Shown here: one piece after another, positions 34,146 to 43,105 of the stretch
Numbering within the stretch: position 1 is the first letter of the stretch
How the letters are laid out: each line of letters begins with the position of its first letter
Assembly (NCBI GenBank): GCA_002102225.1
Contig: LQPB01000030.1
Location: forward strand, 1-64,000
Direction: 5' to 3'
Length of the DNA: 64,000 nt
DNA from: Mycobacterium interjectum
Lineage (GTDB): Bacteria > Actinomycetota > Actinomycetes > Mycobacteriales > Mycobacteriaceae
Program-made: the position numbers and the translations under genes
The notes under the pieces: model-generated
The model's input: the letters and a program-made list of their open reading frames with translations, nothing else
What the model was told of the DNA's origin: nothing
The model's database searches: none

Positions 34146-35107
34146 CGAACCTCGGCCTTTCGTGCGCCGTTGCGGGAAGTCTCGATCCCCTGGGGTTGAT
34201 CCGGTGACTTTCCTTGGGACCCCGCTCGCTCTCGCGCGGCTTTCGCCACCGGGGAGTAGTTCAGGTAGTCGATAGCCATCTGGGTGGATCCCTCGTCATT
34301 CGGATGATGGCTGGGCCGCAGGTACCGGACGGGCGTCGTCACGAGCAGCTTCCACGGGCCAGGTATCCGGTACTCGCGGGCGGCCGCCAGCCAGTCGCGC
34401 CAGCGCCACTTTTGATCGATGGTCGGGTCTTGGGCCATCAGGTAACGCGCCCCCGCGACCCACCAGCCGATGAACAGCGGCGAGACGAACAACATCGAGA
34501 GCGCCCGGATCCAGTAGTTCCCGGACACGTGCTGGTAGACGTCGTACACCAGCGAGCGGTGCTCGACCTCCTCGGCGCCGTGCCAGCGCAGCAGGTCGAG
34601 CATCATCGGGTCGGCCTTGGCGTAGTCCAGGCCCCGGTTCGTCAGCACCCACTGGCCCAGCATCGCGGTGTAGTGCTCCAGCGCGGCCACATCGGCCAGA
34701 CGGCGGTACAGCCACCACCGCTTCATGGCCGGCGGAAACCACTTGGGCGGATCCCCCAGCGTGATCGACAACAGCCTGCCGAGCCGATCGGTGTACGGCT
34801 TGGTGTCGATGCCCTGCTCGGCGAGGTGGTCGAGAACCACCTGGTGCGCCCAGGCGTGCCAGGACTCCTGCTGGATGAACGGCTTGATCGCCGCCTCCAG
34901 CTCCGGGTCATCGACCAGCGACGACGCTTCGAGCACCGCCTTGATGAAATGCCGCTCCCCCTCGGGCAGCAGCAGGTGCAGGACGTTGATCATGTGGGTC
35001 GAGAACGGGTCGCCGGGCACCCAGTGCAGCGGCGTTTCCGACCAGTCGAACCGGACCATCCGGCGGTACTTCGGATGTCCCTCGTGGTGAAGTTGGACCT
35101 CGGGCAT
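34142..35107 (-). CDS. PF10118 'metal-dependent hydrolase', ferritin-like diiron candidate
   Basis: The 321-residue protein is annotated in databases, as I recall, as a predicted metal-dependent hydrolase. Its helices carry the two-fold ferritin/diiron-oxygenase pattern: E51, then E81-x2-H84 (QQESWHAW), E144 (AALEHYTAM), then E180-x2-H183 (AEEVEHRS). Pair spacings are 30 and 36 residues. A later hydrophobic helix (SMLFVSPLFIGWWVAG) suggests membrane contact. The ATG at 35107 has GGGAGG upstream. It overlaps the ferredoxin gene by 4 bp and is followed by a ferredoxin reductase. I infer an oxygenase or desaturase role. Confidence 0.75.
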   Translation of the reverse strand: MPEVQLHHEGHPKYRRMVRFDWSETPLHWVPGDPFSTHMINVLHLLLPEGERHFIKAVLEASSLVDDPELEAAIKPFIQQESWHAWAHQVVLDHLAEQGIDTKPYTDRLGRLLSITLGDPPKWFPPAMKRWWLYRRLADVAALEHYTAMLGQWVLTNRGLDYAKADPMMLDLLRWHGAEEVEHRSLVYDVYQHVSGNYWIRALSMLFVSPLFIGWWVAGARYLMAQDPTIDQKWRWRDWLAAAREYRIPGPWKLLVTTPVRYLRPSHHPNDEGSTQMAIDYLNYSPVAKAARERAGSQGKSPDQPQGIETSRNGARKAEVR

Positions 35108-35354
35108 CAGATGCTCCTCCCGCCGACGGGCCGTGCGCCGTCGGCCTCCCTTTTCGAATTGCGGGAGCGGTCGATCCAAGGGCGGAACGCAGGCCGCCTA
35201 CTTCGCGACCGTCCAACCGGCCGGGTACCCACACCCTCGCCCAGTCATGCGTACCGGCGGTACCGGGTTCCCTGGCAGTTGCCTGTGAACGCGTGTTTAC
35301 TGGACTGATCGCGTGGCGCGGAAGCAATCGGGGCGGGACTCGGTTGAAAGCTCA

Positions 35355-36212
35355 GTGCGCGTAGGTGTCGTGTTCCCGCAGACCGAGCTTGGTGGAGACC
35401 CCGGGGCCGTGCGTGCCTACGGGCAGCGCGTCGAGGAGCTGGGCTTCACCCACGTGCTGGCCTACGACCACGTCGTGGGCGCCGACCCGGCGGTGCACCG
35501 CGGCTGGCAGGGCCCCTACGACATCGACTCGACGTTCCACGAGCCGTTCGTGATGTTCGGCTACCTGGCCGCGGTCACCTCGCTCGAACTCGTCACCGGC
35601 GTGATCATCCTGCCGCAGCGCCAGTCGGTGTTGGTGGCCAAGCAGGCGGCCGAGGTCGATCTGCTCACCAACGGGCGATTTCGCCTCGGCATCGGGCTGG
35701 GGTGGAACGCCGTCGAATACGAGGCGCTCGGCGAACAGTTTCGCAACCGCGGCAAGCGCTCGGAGGAGCAGGTGGAGGTGATGCGCAAGCTGTGGACCGA
35801 ACGCTCGGTCACCTTTGCAGGCAAGTACCACACGGTGACCGCCGCCGGTCTGGCTCCGATGCCGACCCAGCGTCCGATCCCGGTGTGGTTCGGCGCCGCC
35901 TCGGACCGCGCCTACGAACGCGCGGGAAGGCTCGGCGACGGCTGGTTCCCGATGATGGAACCCGGTCCCGGCCTCGACTACGCGCGGGCGCAGGTGGAGC
36001 GCGCGGCGGCGGCCGCGGGCCGCGACGTCGACCGTCTCGGGATGGAGGGCCGGGTCAGTTGGACCGGCGATCCCGACAAGACCGCCGCCGACATCGCCGC
36101 CTGGCGGGCCGCCGGGGCCACCCACCTCTCGGTGAACACCATGAACGCCGGCCTGGCGACCGTCGACGACCACCTCGCCGCGTTGGAGCGGGTCGCCGCC
36201 GACCTGACGTGA
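35355..36212 (+). CDS. LLM-class F420-dependent oxidoreductase (TIGR03619 type)
   Basis: The 285-residue luciferase-like barrel has VRVGVVFPQTELGGDPG at the first strand, FTHVLAYDHVVGADP, TGVIILPQRQSVLVAKQAAEVDLLTNGRFRLGIGLGW and PIPVWFGAASDRAYERAGRLGDGWFP. These place it in the F420 group common in mycobacteria. GTG 35355 starts directly at the first strand; GTG 35313 and TTG 35343 are alternatives. It has no operon partner and ends convergently near the phenolic acid decarboxylase gene. Confidence 0.85.
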   Translation: MRVGVVFPQTELGGDPGAVRAYGQRVEELGFTHVLAYDHVVGADPAVHRGWQGPYDIDSTFHEPFVMFGYLAAVTSLELVTGVIILPQRQSVLVAKQAAEVDLLTNGRFRLGIGLGWNAVEYEALGEQFRNRGKRSEEQVEVMRKLWTERSVTFAGKYHTVTAAGLAPMPTQRPIPVWFGAASDRAYERAGRLGDGWFPMMEPGPGLDYARAQVERAAAAAGRDVDRLGMEGRVSWTGDPDKTAADIAAWRAAGATHLSVNTMNAGLATVDDHLAALERVAADLT

Positions 36213-36227
36213 CGCGGGTTCGGTTCA

Positions 36228-36782
<555 letters not shown>

Positions 36783-37454
36783 CTAGAAGACGGCGAACCA
36801 GATGGCGATGTATTGGCAGATCGCCGCGAGCGCCGTGCATGCGTGAAAGACCTCGTGGTAGCCGAACGTCGTCGGCCACGGGTCGGGCCAGCGCAGCCCA
36901 TAGAACAGCGCACCGATGCTGTACAGCGCGCCGCCAACGGCCAGCAGCACCGTCGCGGCGATTCCGGCGTTGTGCAGGATCAACCCGGTGTACCAGACCG
37001 CCACCCAGCCGAGCAGCAGGTAGAGCGCAACGCCCACCCAGCGCGGAGCCGCCGGCCAGAACAGCGCCAGCGCGATCCCGGCCAGTGCCCCGCCCCAGAC
37101 GATCGCGAGCACGACGTACCCGGTCCCCCGGGGCATCGACAACCGGGCGAAAGGCGTATAGGTCCCGGCGATCAGCACGAAGATCATCGAGTGGTCCAGC
37201 CGCCTCATCCAGTTCCTGACGACCGCCGACTCCCAGTGGACGCGGTGATAAATCGCGCTGACGGCAAACATCGCCACTATCGCGAGGGTGTAGGTCAGCG
37301 TCGAGTGCCCCGCCCGCTTGGAGGCCTCCGCCCACGAGACCACCACCAGTGGCGCACCCGCTACGACGGCGGCGAGGGCGCAGTATTGATGGATGTAGCC
37401 CCGCATGCGTGGCTTGCCCAGGACTGCGTCGACAACGGCGGCCGGTGCGCTCAC
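36783..37454 (-). CDS. Hemolysin III/PAQR family membrane protein
   Basis: The 223-residue protein has seven hydrophobic segments and the three HlyIII/PAQR motifs: [12 protein letters not shown] (with the Ser and first His), [17 protein letters not shown] with the Asp-His, and [12 protein letters not shown] near the C-terminus carrying the last two zinc-site histidines. It resembles M. tuberculosis Rv1085c. Despite the name, a role in lipid or membrane homeostasis as a zinc-dependent hydrolase is likely. It is encoded 30 bp upstream of the decarboxylase on the same strand, so they may be co-transcribed. Confidence 0.88.
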   Translation of the reverse strand: MSAPAAVVDAVLGKPRMRGYIHQYCALAAVVAGAPLVVVSWAEASKRAGHSTLTYTLAIVAMFAVSAIYHRVHWESAVVRNWMRRLDHSMIFVLIAGTYTPFARLSMPRGTGYVVLAIVWGGALAGIALALFWPAAPRWVGVALYLLLGWVAVWYTGLILHNAGIAATVLLAVGGALYSIGALFYGLRWPDPWPTTFGYHEVFHACTALAAICQYIAIWFAVF

Positions 37455-37621
37455 TGTCCCTCCCGCTCCCCGCGATTCCGCGTTGAGTACTTCCCATGCC
37501 AGGCGATTCAGGGCCTGCCGGCATCATTTCGCGGCACCCTGGGTAAGCGCTTTGTGGGCGCTGTGAACGGCGTGTAGCGGTAGTCGGAGGTCGCCGGCGA
37601 CCGTGGGTCCCGTCACGGTCC

Positions 37622-37646
37622 GTTTCGGATGGTGCGATTCGGGAGA
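37622..37646 (+). promoter_or_regulatory. SigF-like promoter candidate
   Basis: GTTT (37622-37625) is followed after exactly 15 bp by GGGAGA (37641-37646), close to the mycobacterial SigF pattern GTTT-N15-GGGTAT. It lies 44 bp before the GTG of the 55-residue gene. The -10 differs at two positions, so this is a tentative call. Confidence 0.35.
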
Positions 37647-37689
37647 TCCTGTGCGAAAAGCACGGTTGAAGCCCTCAAGGAGATGTCGC

Positions 37690-37857
37690 GTGGATCAGCA
37701 AGTCAACATCGACCCGCCGCCCGCGCCCGAAGACGCGCGGCAGGCCACGGCCGAGCAACGCGAACTGCAGGAAAAGCTCGAGCACCAAAACGACGACCCG
37801 CGGGGACCCGGTTTGCATCAGACCCGGCACGACCTCCCCGACGAGAGCACGCGATAG
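37690..37857 (+). CDS. Small hydrophilic protein, 55 residues
   Basis: A GTG at 37690 has AAGGAGAT (37677-37684) 5 bp upstream, one of the best ribosome sites in the window. The product (MDQQVNIDPPPAPEDARQA...) is strongly charged, rich in Gln, Glu, Asp and Arg, with a central helix (TAEQRELQEKLEHQND), and probably largely disordered. The phospholipase D-like gene begins 36 bp after the stop. I do not recognise a family. Strong translation signals and promoter position make it a likely real gene despite its size. Confidence 0.6.
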   Translation: MDQQVNIDPPPAPEDARQATAEQRELQEKLEHQNDDPRGPGLHQTRHDLPDESTR

Positions 37858-37892
37858 CGCGCGACCCGGGATCGGGTCCGCTGGTCGGTGAT

Positions 37893-39350
37893 ATGCAAGA
37901 CGATTCCGTGCTGATCGCCGGTCGGACGTGCTGGCGGGTCGAATGCGCCGAGCAGATGGGCTTGATCGTCGATGCCGCCGACTATTTCCGGCACGTGAAG
38001 GCGGCGATGCTGCGCGCCAAGCATCGAATCATGCTCATTGGGTGGGACTTCGACACCAGGACGACATTCGAACGGGGTGGCAAGAAACTCGCCGGTCCCA
38101 ACCAGTTGGGCGCCTTTCTCTATTGGCTGCTCTGGCGAAGACCGGACCTCGAGATCCAGGTGCTGAAATCCAACCTGCGCCTGCTGCCGGTGTTCGACGG
38201 CATCTGGTACGGCCTCACCCCGGTGTCGGTGGTGAATCGGCTCAGCAGCAAGCGGTTGCGCTTGGCCATCGACGGCGCCCGGCCGACGGGATCCGTCCAC
38301 CACCAGAAGCTGGTGGTCGTCGACGACGTCTTGGCGTTCTGCGGGGGCATCGACCTCACGCTGGATCGTTGGGACACCCCGGAACACAAGCACCACAACC
38401 GGTTTCGCCGAGCGCTTGGCCGCAGGTACGGTCCGCGACACGAGGTCGCGACCGCGGTGGACGGTGCCGCGGCGACGGCGCTGGCCGAGGTCGCCCGGGA
38501 TAGGTGGCGGACGGCGACCGGCCAGTCGCTGGACCCGATCGACGGCGCCCGTGCCATTTGGCCGTCCGGCCTGCAGCAGCTCTTGCGCGAGGTCGACGTC
38601 GGCATCGCGCGCACGTTGCCCACGCTGAACGATCGTGACGAGGTTCGTGAGGTTGAGGCCCTCAACCTTGCGGCGATCGCCGCGGCGCGCCACACCATCT
38701 ACTTGGAGAATCAGTATCTGGCGTCCCGGCTGGTGGTCGAGGCGCTGGCCGACCGGCTCGGAGAACGCGGTGGCCCTGAGGTCGTCATCGTCCTTCCTCG
38801 CAGGGGGCTGAACCGCCTGGAGCGGGAGACGATGGACGGTGCGCGCCACCGGCTGATCCAACGGCTCTGGGCCGCCGACGCCCACCGGCGATTGGGCGTC
38901 TACTGGCCAGAGACCGATGGCGGGTCACCAATCTATGTCCACTCCAAAGTGCTGATCATCGACGACCGGCTGTTGCGCATTGGTTCGTCGAACTTCAACA
39001 ACAGGTCGTTGGGCTTCGACAGCGAATGCGACCTCGCCGTCGAGGCCGAGCCGAACGCCGAAGCGCATCAACGTGTCCGGCGGGCCATCACCTCGGTGCG
39101 GCACCAACTGGTGTGCGAACACCTGGGTGTGCCCACGGACGAGCTCGAGCGGACGATGCGTCGAGGAAACTCCTTCTTGCAGGCCGTCGAGGCGCTGCGC
39201 GGACAGGGCAAGACGCTGCGGCGGTTCACCAGCCGGGCCGTGGCGAACGAGGACAGCCCGCTGGCCGAGAACGATGTGATGGATCCCGACCACGTCCCGG
39301 AATCGCTGGCCCGCAGCATGCGGCGGCTAGTGACGCGACTGTCGCGATGA
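37893..39350 (+). CDS. Phospholipase D-like protein with two HKD motifs
   Basis: The 485-residue protein has both PLD catalytic motifs: SVHHQKLVVVDD (HxK-x4-D) in the first half and VHSKVLIIDDRLLRIGSSNFNNRS in the second. The first repeat starts after DYFRHVKAAMLRAKHRIMLIGWDFDTRTTF, which is typical of cardiolipin synthase/PLD-superfamily enzymes. No signal peptide or membrane helix is visible. It should hydrolyse or transfer phosphatidyl groups. The ATG at 37893 is chosen; a long open frame to 37629 overlaps the small gene out of frame. It probably shares that gene's promoter. Confidence 0.88.
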   Translation: MQDDSVLIAGRTCWRVECAEQMGLIVDAADYFRHVKAAMLRAKHRIMLIGWDFDTRTTFERGGKKLAGPNQLGAFLYWLLWRRPDLEIQVLKSNLRLLPVFDGIWYGLTPVSVVNRLSSKRLRLAIDGARPTGSVHHQKLVVVDDVLAFCGGIDLTLDRWDTPEHKHHNRFRRALGRRYGPRHEVATAVDGAAATALAEVARDRWRTATGQSLDPIDGARAIWPSGLQQLLREVDVGIARTLPTLNDRDEVREVEALNLAAIAAARHTIYLENQYLASRLVVEALADRLGERGGPEVVIVLPRRGLNRLERETMDGARHRLIQRLWAADAHRRLGVYWPETDGGSPIYVHSKVLIIDDRLLRIGSSNFNNRSLGFDSECDLAVEAEPNAEAHQRVRRAITSVRHQLVCEHLGVPTDELERTMRRGNSFLQAVEALRGQGKTLRRFTSRAVANEDSPLAENDVMDPDHVPESLARSMRRLVTRLSR

Positions 39351-39376
39351 TGGCCGCCCGTATATATGCCTAATCA

Positions 39377-39403
39377 ATGATTATCATGTATTGTGACAAT
39401 CAT
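39377..39403. promoter_or_regulatory. MarR operator candidate, copy 1
   Basis: ATGATTATCA (39377-39386), seven bases, then TGACAATCAT (39394-39403) is an inverted repeat with one mismatched pair. It lies 35 bp before the NAD(P)-binding gene start, in an AT-rich patch. The same arms and spacing recur at 40721 on the far side of the MarR gene. Confidence 0.65.
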
Positions 39404-39438
39404 CGATCTGGGTCATGGGCTCGAGGAGGCGGTCTGCG

Positions 39439-40077
39439 ATGGAGGTTACGGTGTTCGGAGCTACCGGCGGTGTCGGTAAGGAGCTCGTCAAGCAGGGCCT
39501 GCAACGCGGCTATGCGATCACCGCCGTCGTCCGCGACGCTCGGCGGCTACCTCTGACGGGTCGTGGGCTCCGGGTCGTCACGATTGCCGCGCTCGACGAC
39601 CCCGGCACGCTGATTCCCGTGATCCGCGGAAGCGACGCCGTGCTGTCAGCTTTGGGCCCGCACGGGCGGAAGGACGGACCCGTCGTCTCGTCCAGTACCC
39701 GGGCCATCGTGTCCGCGATGGACGCCTGCTCGACCCGGCGCTTTGTCGGCGTCAGCGCTACCCCCGTCGGCCCGGTGGCCGACGGCGAGGGCCCGCTTAC
39801 CCGTTGGGTGCTACTGCCCGTTGTGAAATCCGTGTTCCGCAACGTCTACGCCGACCTTGCGGAGATGGAAGCGCTGTTGCAGCACAGCGCCATCGATTGG
39901 ACGGTCGTGCGCCCGCCGCGGCTCGTGGACAAGCCCATCACCGGGCGCTATCGAACCGCCTTGGGCGCCAGCGTCGCCCGGGGGTCGGCGATTTCCCGGC
40001 CCGACGTCGCCCACGCCATGCTCGAGGCCCTGGCGGCACCGCAGACATTCCGACAAGCGGTCGGCGTCGCCTATTGA
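39439..40077 (+). CDS. NAD(P)H-binding (NmrA/atypical SDR) protein
   Basis: The 212-residue protein has the Rossmann loop VTVFGATGGVGKELVKQGLQRG and the segments AVVRDARRLPL, GSDAVLSALGPHGRKDG and IDWTVVRPPRLVDKPITG. This is the PF13460 NAD(P)H-binding architecture, related to biliverdin/quinone reductases and redox sensors. The catalytic Tyr-x3-Lys of classical SDRs is absent. GAGGAGG lies 9 bp before the ATG at 39439. It sits just behind a palindrome shared with the MarR-flanking promoter, so its expression probably responds to that MarR protein. Confidence 0.85.
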   Translation: MEVTVFGATGGVGKELVKQGLQRGYAITAVVRDARRLPLTGRGLRVVTIAALDDPGTLIPVIRGSDAVLSALGPHGRKDGPVVSSSTRAIVSAMDACSTRRFVGVSATPVGPVADGEGPLTRWVLLPVVKSVFRNVYADLAEMEALLQHSAIDWTVVRPPRLVDKPITGRYRTALGASVARGSAISRPDVAHAMLEALAAPQTFRQAVGVAY

Positions 40078-40156
40078 CCCGGGTTCCCAGCCCCGCATGG
40101 GCACCACACGCGACTATCCAAGCCTATGACAATCCCCGCCGATGTAGCCTTGGCCG

Positions 40157-40630
40157 ATGAGTGAGCAGCGCGCCGGTATCGCCGAACTCGACGAACGCAT
40201 CCCGTTTCTGCTGGCGCAGCTGGGCTCCCACATCAGCAGCGACTTCCAGCGCCGACTGGCGCCGATCGGGGCGGACCCGCGCACCTACGCGGTGTTGGTG
40301 GCACTGGCCAGCGACGACGGTCAGTCGCAACGCCAGCTCTCCGAACGCCTCGGCATCCACCGCAACGCCATGGTCACCGTGATCGACAACCTCGAGCAGC
40401 GGGGGCTGGCCAAGCGGCTGCCCCATCCGGAAGACCGGCGCGCGGTCGCGGTAACCCTGACGGCCAAGGCCCGCCGCCTGCTCCCCGCCCTGCACGAGCA
40501 GGGCCGCAGCATCGAGGACCAGATCACCGCGCCGCTGTCACCCAAAGAACGCGCCACGCTGCGCCGGCTCCTGCAACGCGTCGCCACCGGAGCGGGGCTT
40601 ATCCCGGGAGTGCACCCGCAGCTGGCGTGA
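40157..40630 (+). CDS. MarR family transcriptional regulator
   Basis: The 157-residue winged-helix protein shows the MarR core: ADPRTYAVLVALASDDGQSQRQLSERLGIHRNAMVTVIDNLEQRGLAKRL, then the DxR wing HPEDRRAVAVTLTAKARRLL. Helices at both ends form the dimer. It lies between two promoters that carry the same 27-bp palindrome (39377 and 40721), so it is the obvious candidate to bind them. Ligand or oxidation sensing cannot be deduced; it has no Cys. Confidence 0.92.
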   Translation: MSEQRAGIAELDERIPFLLAQLGSHISSDFQRRLAPIGADPRTYAVLVALASDDGQSQRQLSERLGIHRNAMVTVIDNLEQRGLAKRLPHPEDRRAVAVTLTAKARRLLPALHEQGRSIEDQITAPLSPKERATLRRLLQRVATGAGLIPGVHPQLA

Positions 40631-40720
40631 TCGCCTGCGGCTTCCCCATCCACGCCCGAAAGTTGGCCGGCCCTGGCGATTTGGCTGGCGATTGCTTGCA
40701 TCCACCTCTTGGCATCACTC

Positions 40721-40747
40721 ATGATTGTCATATATCGTGATAATCAT
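40721..40747. promoter_or_regulatory. MarR operator candidate, copy 2
   Basis: ATGATTGTCA (40721-40730), seven bases, then TGATAATCAT (40738-40747) mirrors the element at 39377 with the same arms and spacing. It lies 20 bp before the DoxX-like gene. A further partial half-site (TGATT at 40754-40758) follows. Confidence 0.65.
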
Positions 40748-40767
40748 ATTTCGTGATTGGAGGCGCC

Positions 40768-41136
40768 GTGCACACTACATACCTCGTCGTGACGTACATC
40801 GCGATCGCGTTCGACGGATTCTCGGGGATCGCGGCGCTGGTTCACTTCGCGCCGATCCTGCCGGGGATGGCCAGCGCGGGGGTGCCGGTGTCTTGGCTGA
40901 GGTTCCCGATCGGAACCTTGAAGACGCTGGGCACCGCGGGACTCATCGTCGGCCTGTGGGTGCCGGCCATCGGGATCGCTGCTGCCGCAGGGCTGGTCGT
41001 CTTCTTCGTGTGCGCCGTGTACACCCACGTGCTCGCCAACGACATCACCGGCCAAATGATGTTCGGCGGATTTCTGCTGGCGCTCAACTGCGCTGCGCTG
41101 GCTGCCGCGATCGCGGCCCATCCGACGGTCCTGTGA
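40768..41136 (+). CDS. DoxX-like four-helix membrane protein
   Basis: The 122-residue protein has four hydrophobic segments. WLRFPIGTLKTLGTAGLIVGLWVPAIGIAAAAGL is the DoxX-like signature, with the conserved Lys and Gly-rich turn, followed by FFVCAVYTHVLAND. Relatives are membrane partners of thiol or quinone oxidation systems. The GTG at 40768 has GGAGG 4 bp upstream; GTG 40753 lies within the operator region. It starts the operon that runs on to the multicopper oxidase. Confidence 0.8.
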   Translation: MHTTYLVVTYIAIAFDGFSGIAALVHFAPILPGMASAGVPVSWLRFPIGTLKTLGTAGLIVGLWVPAIGIAAAAGLVVFFVCAVYTHVLANDITGQMMFGGFLLALNCAALAAAIAAHPTVL

Positions 41137-41145
41137 GGAACTGAC

Positions 41146-41568
41146 ATGGGTCACGCAGCGAGCACCGCCGCCCGTCCGCCCCTGCTGCTCGCGCGCGCCA
41201 GCACCGCGCTGTTGGCCCTGCTGGCGGTGACGCAGGCGATCTTGGCCGGCAACTTCCTCGGCGGGCAGTATGACGCGCTGATGTGGCACGCGATCGGGGC
41301 CCGGGCGATCACCATCGCCTCCGCGGCCCAGATCGCGGTCCTGGCGTGGGTGTGGCGCGCCGGCGGCCCGCGCGGACCCTTCTTCGCGGGCGTGGTCCAA
41401 ACGTTGCTGCTGGTCGCCGAATTCGCTACCGGTGAACTGCATTCCGCCGCGGTGCACGTGCCACTCGGTGTCCTGCTGGTCGCCGGCATCGTACAGCTCA
41501 CGGCGACGGTTTGGCGTGCCCCGCTGCCGGCGCGCCCAGTCGTCGACGACATCGCGGTGGCGTCGTGA
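41146..41568 (+). CDS. Four-helix membrane protein of unknown function
   Basis: The 140-residue product has four hydrophobic helices (LLARASTALLALLAVTQAIL, GARAITIASAAQIAVLAWVW, FFAGVVQTLLLVAEFATGEL, VPLGVLLVAGIVQLTATV). Several His residues sit at helix ends (MWHAIG, LHSAAVHVP), which might bind heme or metal; this is speculative. It starts 9 bp after the DoxX-like gene and overlaps the multicopper oxidase start by 4 bp, so all three are translated together. Confidence 0.75.
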   Translation: MGHAASTAARPPLLLARASTALLALLAVTQAILAGNFLGGQYDALMWHAIGARAITIASAAQIAVLAWVWRAGGPRGPFFAGVVQTLLLVAEFATGELHSAAVHVPLGVLLVAGIVQLTATVWRAPLPARPVVDDIAVAS

Positions 41569-43091
41569 AGCGGCGCACCCTGCTGCGCATGGGCCTGGCC
41601 ACGACGGGCGTCGGCATCCTCGGCGCGGGATGGCCGGCAGTCCATACAGCGCTGGGGCCGGCCGAGCCGGGCAGGCTGCTGCGCAGCCAAGCGCCGCTGC
41701 CGCCGCCCTACCAGGTGCCGCTGCCGGTACCGAAACAGCTCACACCGGTCGCCAGCGACGCCATGGCCGACTACTACGCGATCACGCAGCAAGTGGCCAA
41801 CCTCGCCATACTCCCCGGGCTCGCCACGCGCGCCTGGACCTACGGGGGCACGTTCCCGGGCCCCACGATCGTGTCGCGTTCGGGCCGGACAACCGTGGTC
41901 CGCCACGTCAACACGCTGCCCGTGCCAGTCGTCGTGCACCTGCATGGGGGCCATACGCCGCCGGACAGCGACGGTTATCCGCTCGACCTCATCACGCCAC
42001 AATCCACCGACATGGCCCACGACGGCATGGGGCGCAATGTCACTGTGGGACAACGGGAATACGTCTATCCGATGCAACAGCGGGCGGCGACGCTCTGGTA
42101 TCACGACCATCGCATGGGCTCCACGGGGCCGGCGGTCTGGCGGGGGCTCGCGGGGTTCCACCTCGTGCGCGACGAGGAGGAGGAGGGACTTCCCCTGCCG
42201 AAAGGTCCCCGTGACATCCCCCTGATGATCGCCGATCGATCGTTTGCCGCCGACGGCTCGTTTCAGTACCCGGCCGCCGACGGAGGGGCCGTGGCCGAGC
42301 CCTACATGAACGGCGTCCTGGGGGACGTCGTGTTGGTCAACGGGGCGCCATGGCCGGTACTCCCCACCGACCCGGCACGGTATCGATTCCGGATCCTCAA
42401 CGCCTCCAACGCCCGCCGCTATCGGCTGCAGCTTGATCCGCAGCCGGCCGGCGGATCGGCGTTCATCCAAATCGGCAGTGACGGCGGCCTTCTCCCGGGG
42501 CCGGTCAACCACGACGTCCTCGACATCGCCCCGGCGGAACGCTTCGACGTCATCGTCGACTTTTCCCGCTATCGGCCCGGCACCCGGGTGCGCCTCGTGA
42601 ACACGCTCGGAACGCACTCGGCCGCAGTGGTACTGCGTTTCGATGTCGTCGGCACGGATCGATCGGATGAATCGGCGGTTCCCCCGCGCCTCAGCGACAG
42701 CTTCCGGCCGCTGGACCGCCGCGACGCGACCGCCACCCGCACGTTCCTGTTCGGGCAGGGCCGCGACGGGCTGTGGACGATCAACAACAAGCCCTATAAG
42801 CCCGGCGATCCGCTGGCAACGCCTCGGCTCGGCGAGGTGGAGATCTGGCGCTTCATCACCGATATTCGGCACCCGGTCCACGTGCACCTCAACCAGTTTC
42901 AAGTCTTGTCGCGCAACAACAAGCCGCCCGGCCCATACGACCGCGGATGGAAAGACACGGTGGACGTCGCCCCGTCCGAGGCGGTCGAGGTCATCGTCCG
43001 ATTCGATGACTATCGCGGCACCTATCTCGTTCATTGCCACAACCTCGAGCACGAGGACATGGCCATGATGGCCGACTTCGTCACCGTCTGA
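41565..43091 (+). CDS. Exported multicopper oxidase
   Basis: The 508-residue protein has a twin-arginine-type start (KRRTLLRMGLATTGVGILGAG) and all four copper motifs: H125-L-H127, H180-D-H182, H436-x2-H439-x-H441, and H490-C491-H492 with H496 and M501 completing the type 1 site. The axial Met fits a laccase/CueO/phenoxazinone-synthase type rather than plant laccases. It should oxidise Cu(I), Mn, or phenols with O2 outside the membrane. The GTG overlaps the previous stop (GTGA), so it belongs to the MarR-controlled operon. Confidence 0.92.
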   Translation: MKRRTLLRMGLATTGVGILGAGWPAVHTALGPAEPGRLLRSQAPLPPPYQVPLPVPKQLTPVASDAMADYYAITQQVANLAILPGLATRAWTYGGTFPGPTIVSRSGRTTVVRHVNTLPVPVVVHLHGGHTPPDSDGYPLDLITPQSTDMAHDGMGRNVTVGQREYVYPMQQRAATLWYHDHRMGSTGPAVWRGLAGFHLVRDEEEEGLPLPKGPRDIPLMIADRSFAADGSFQYPAADGGAVAEPYMNGVLGDVVLVNGAPWPVLPTDPARYRFRILNASNARRYRLQLDPQPAGGSAFIQIGSDGGLLPGPVNHDVLDIAPAERFDVIVDFSRYRPGTRVRLVNTLGTHSAAVVLRFDVVGTDRSDESAVPPRLSDSFRPLDRRDATATRTFLFGQGRDGLWTINNKPYKPGDPLATPRLGEVEIWRFITDIRHPVHVHLNQFQVLSRNNKPPGPYDRGWKDTVDVAPSEAVEVIVRFDDYRGTYLVHCHNLEHEDMAMMADFVTV

Positions 43092-43105
43092 TGGGTCCGG
43101 CGCCT

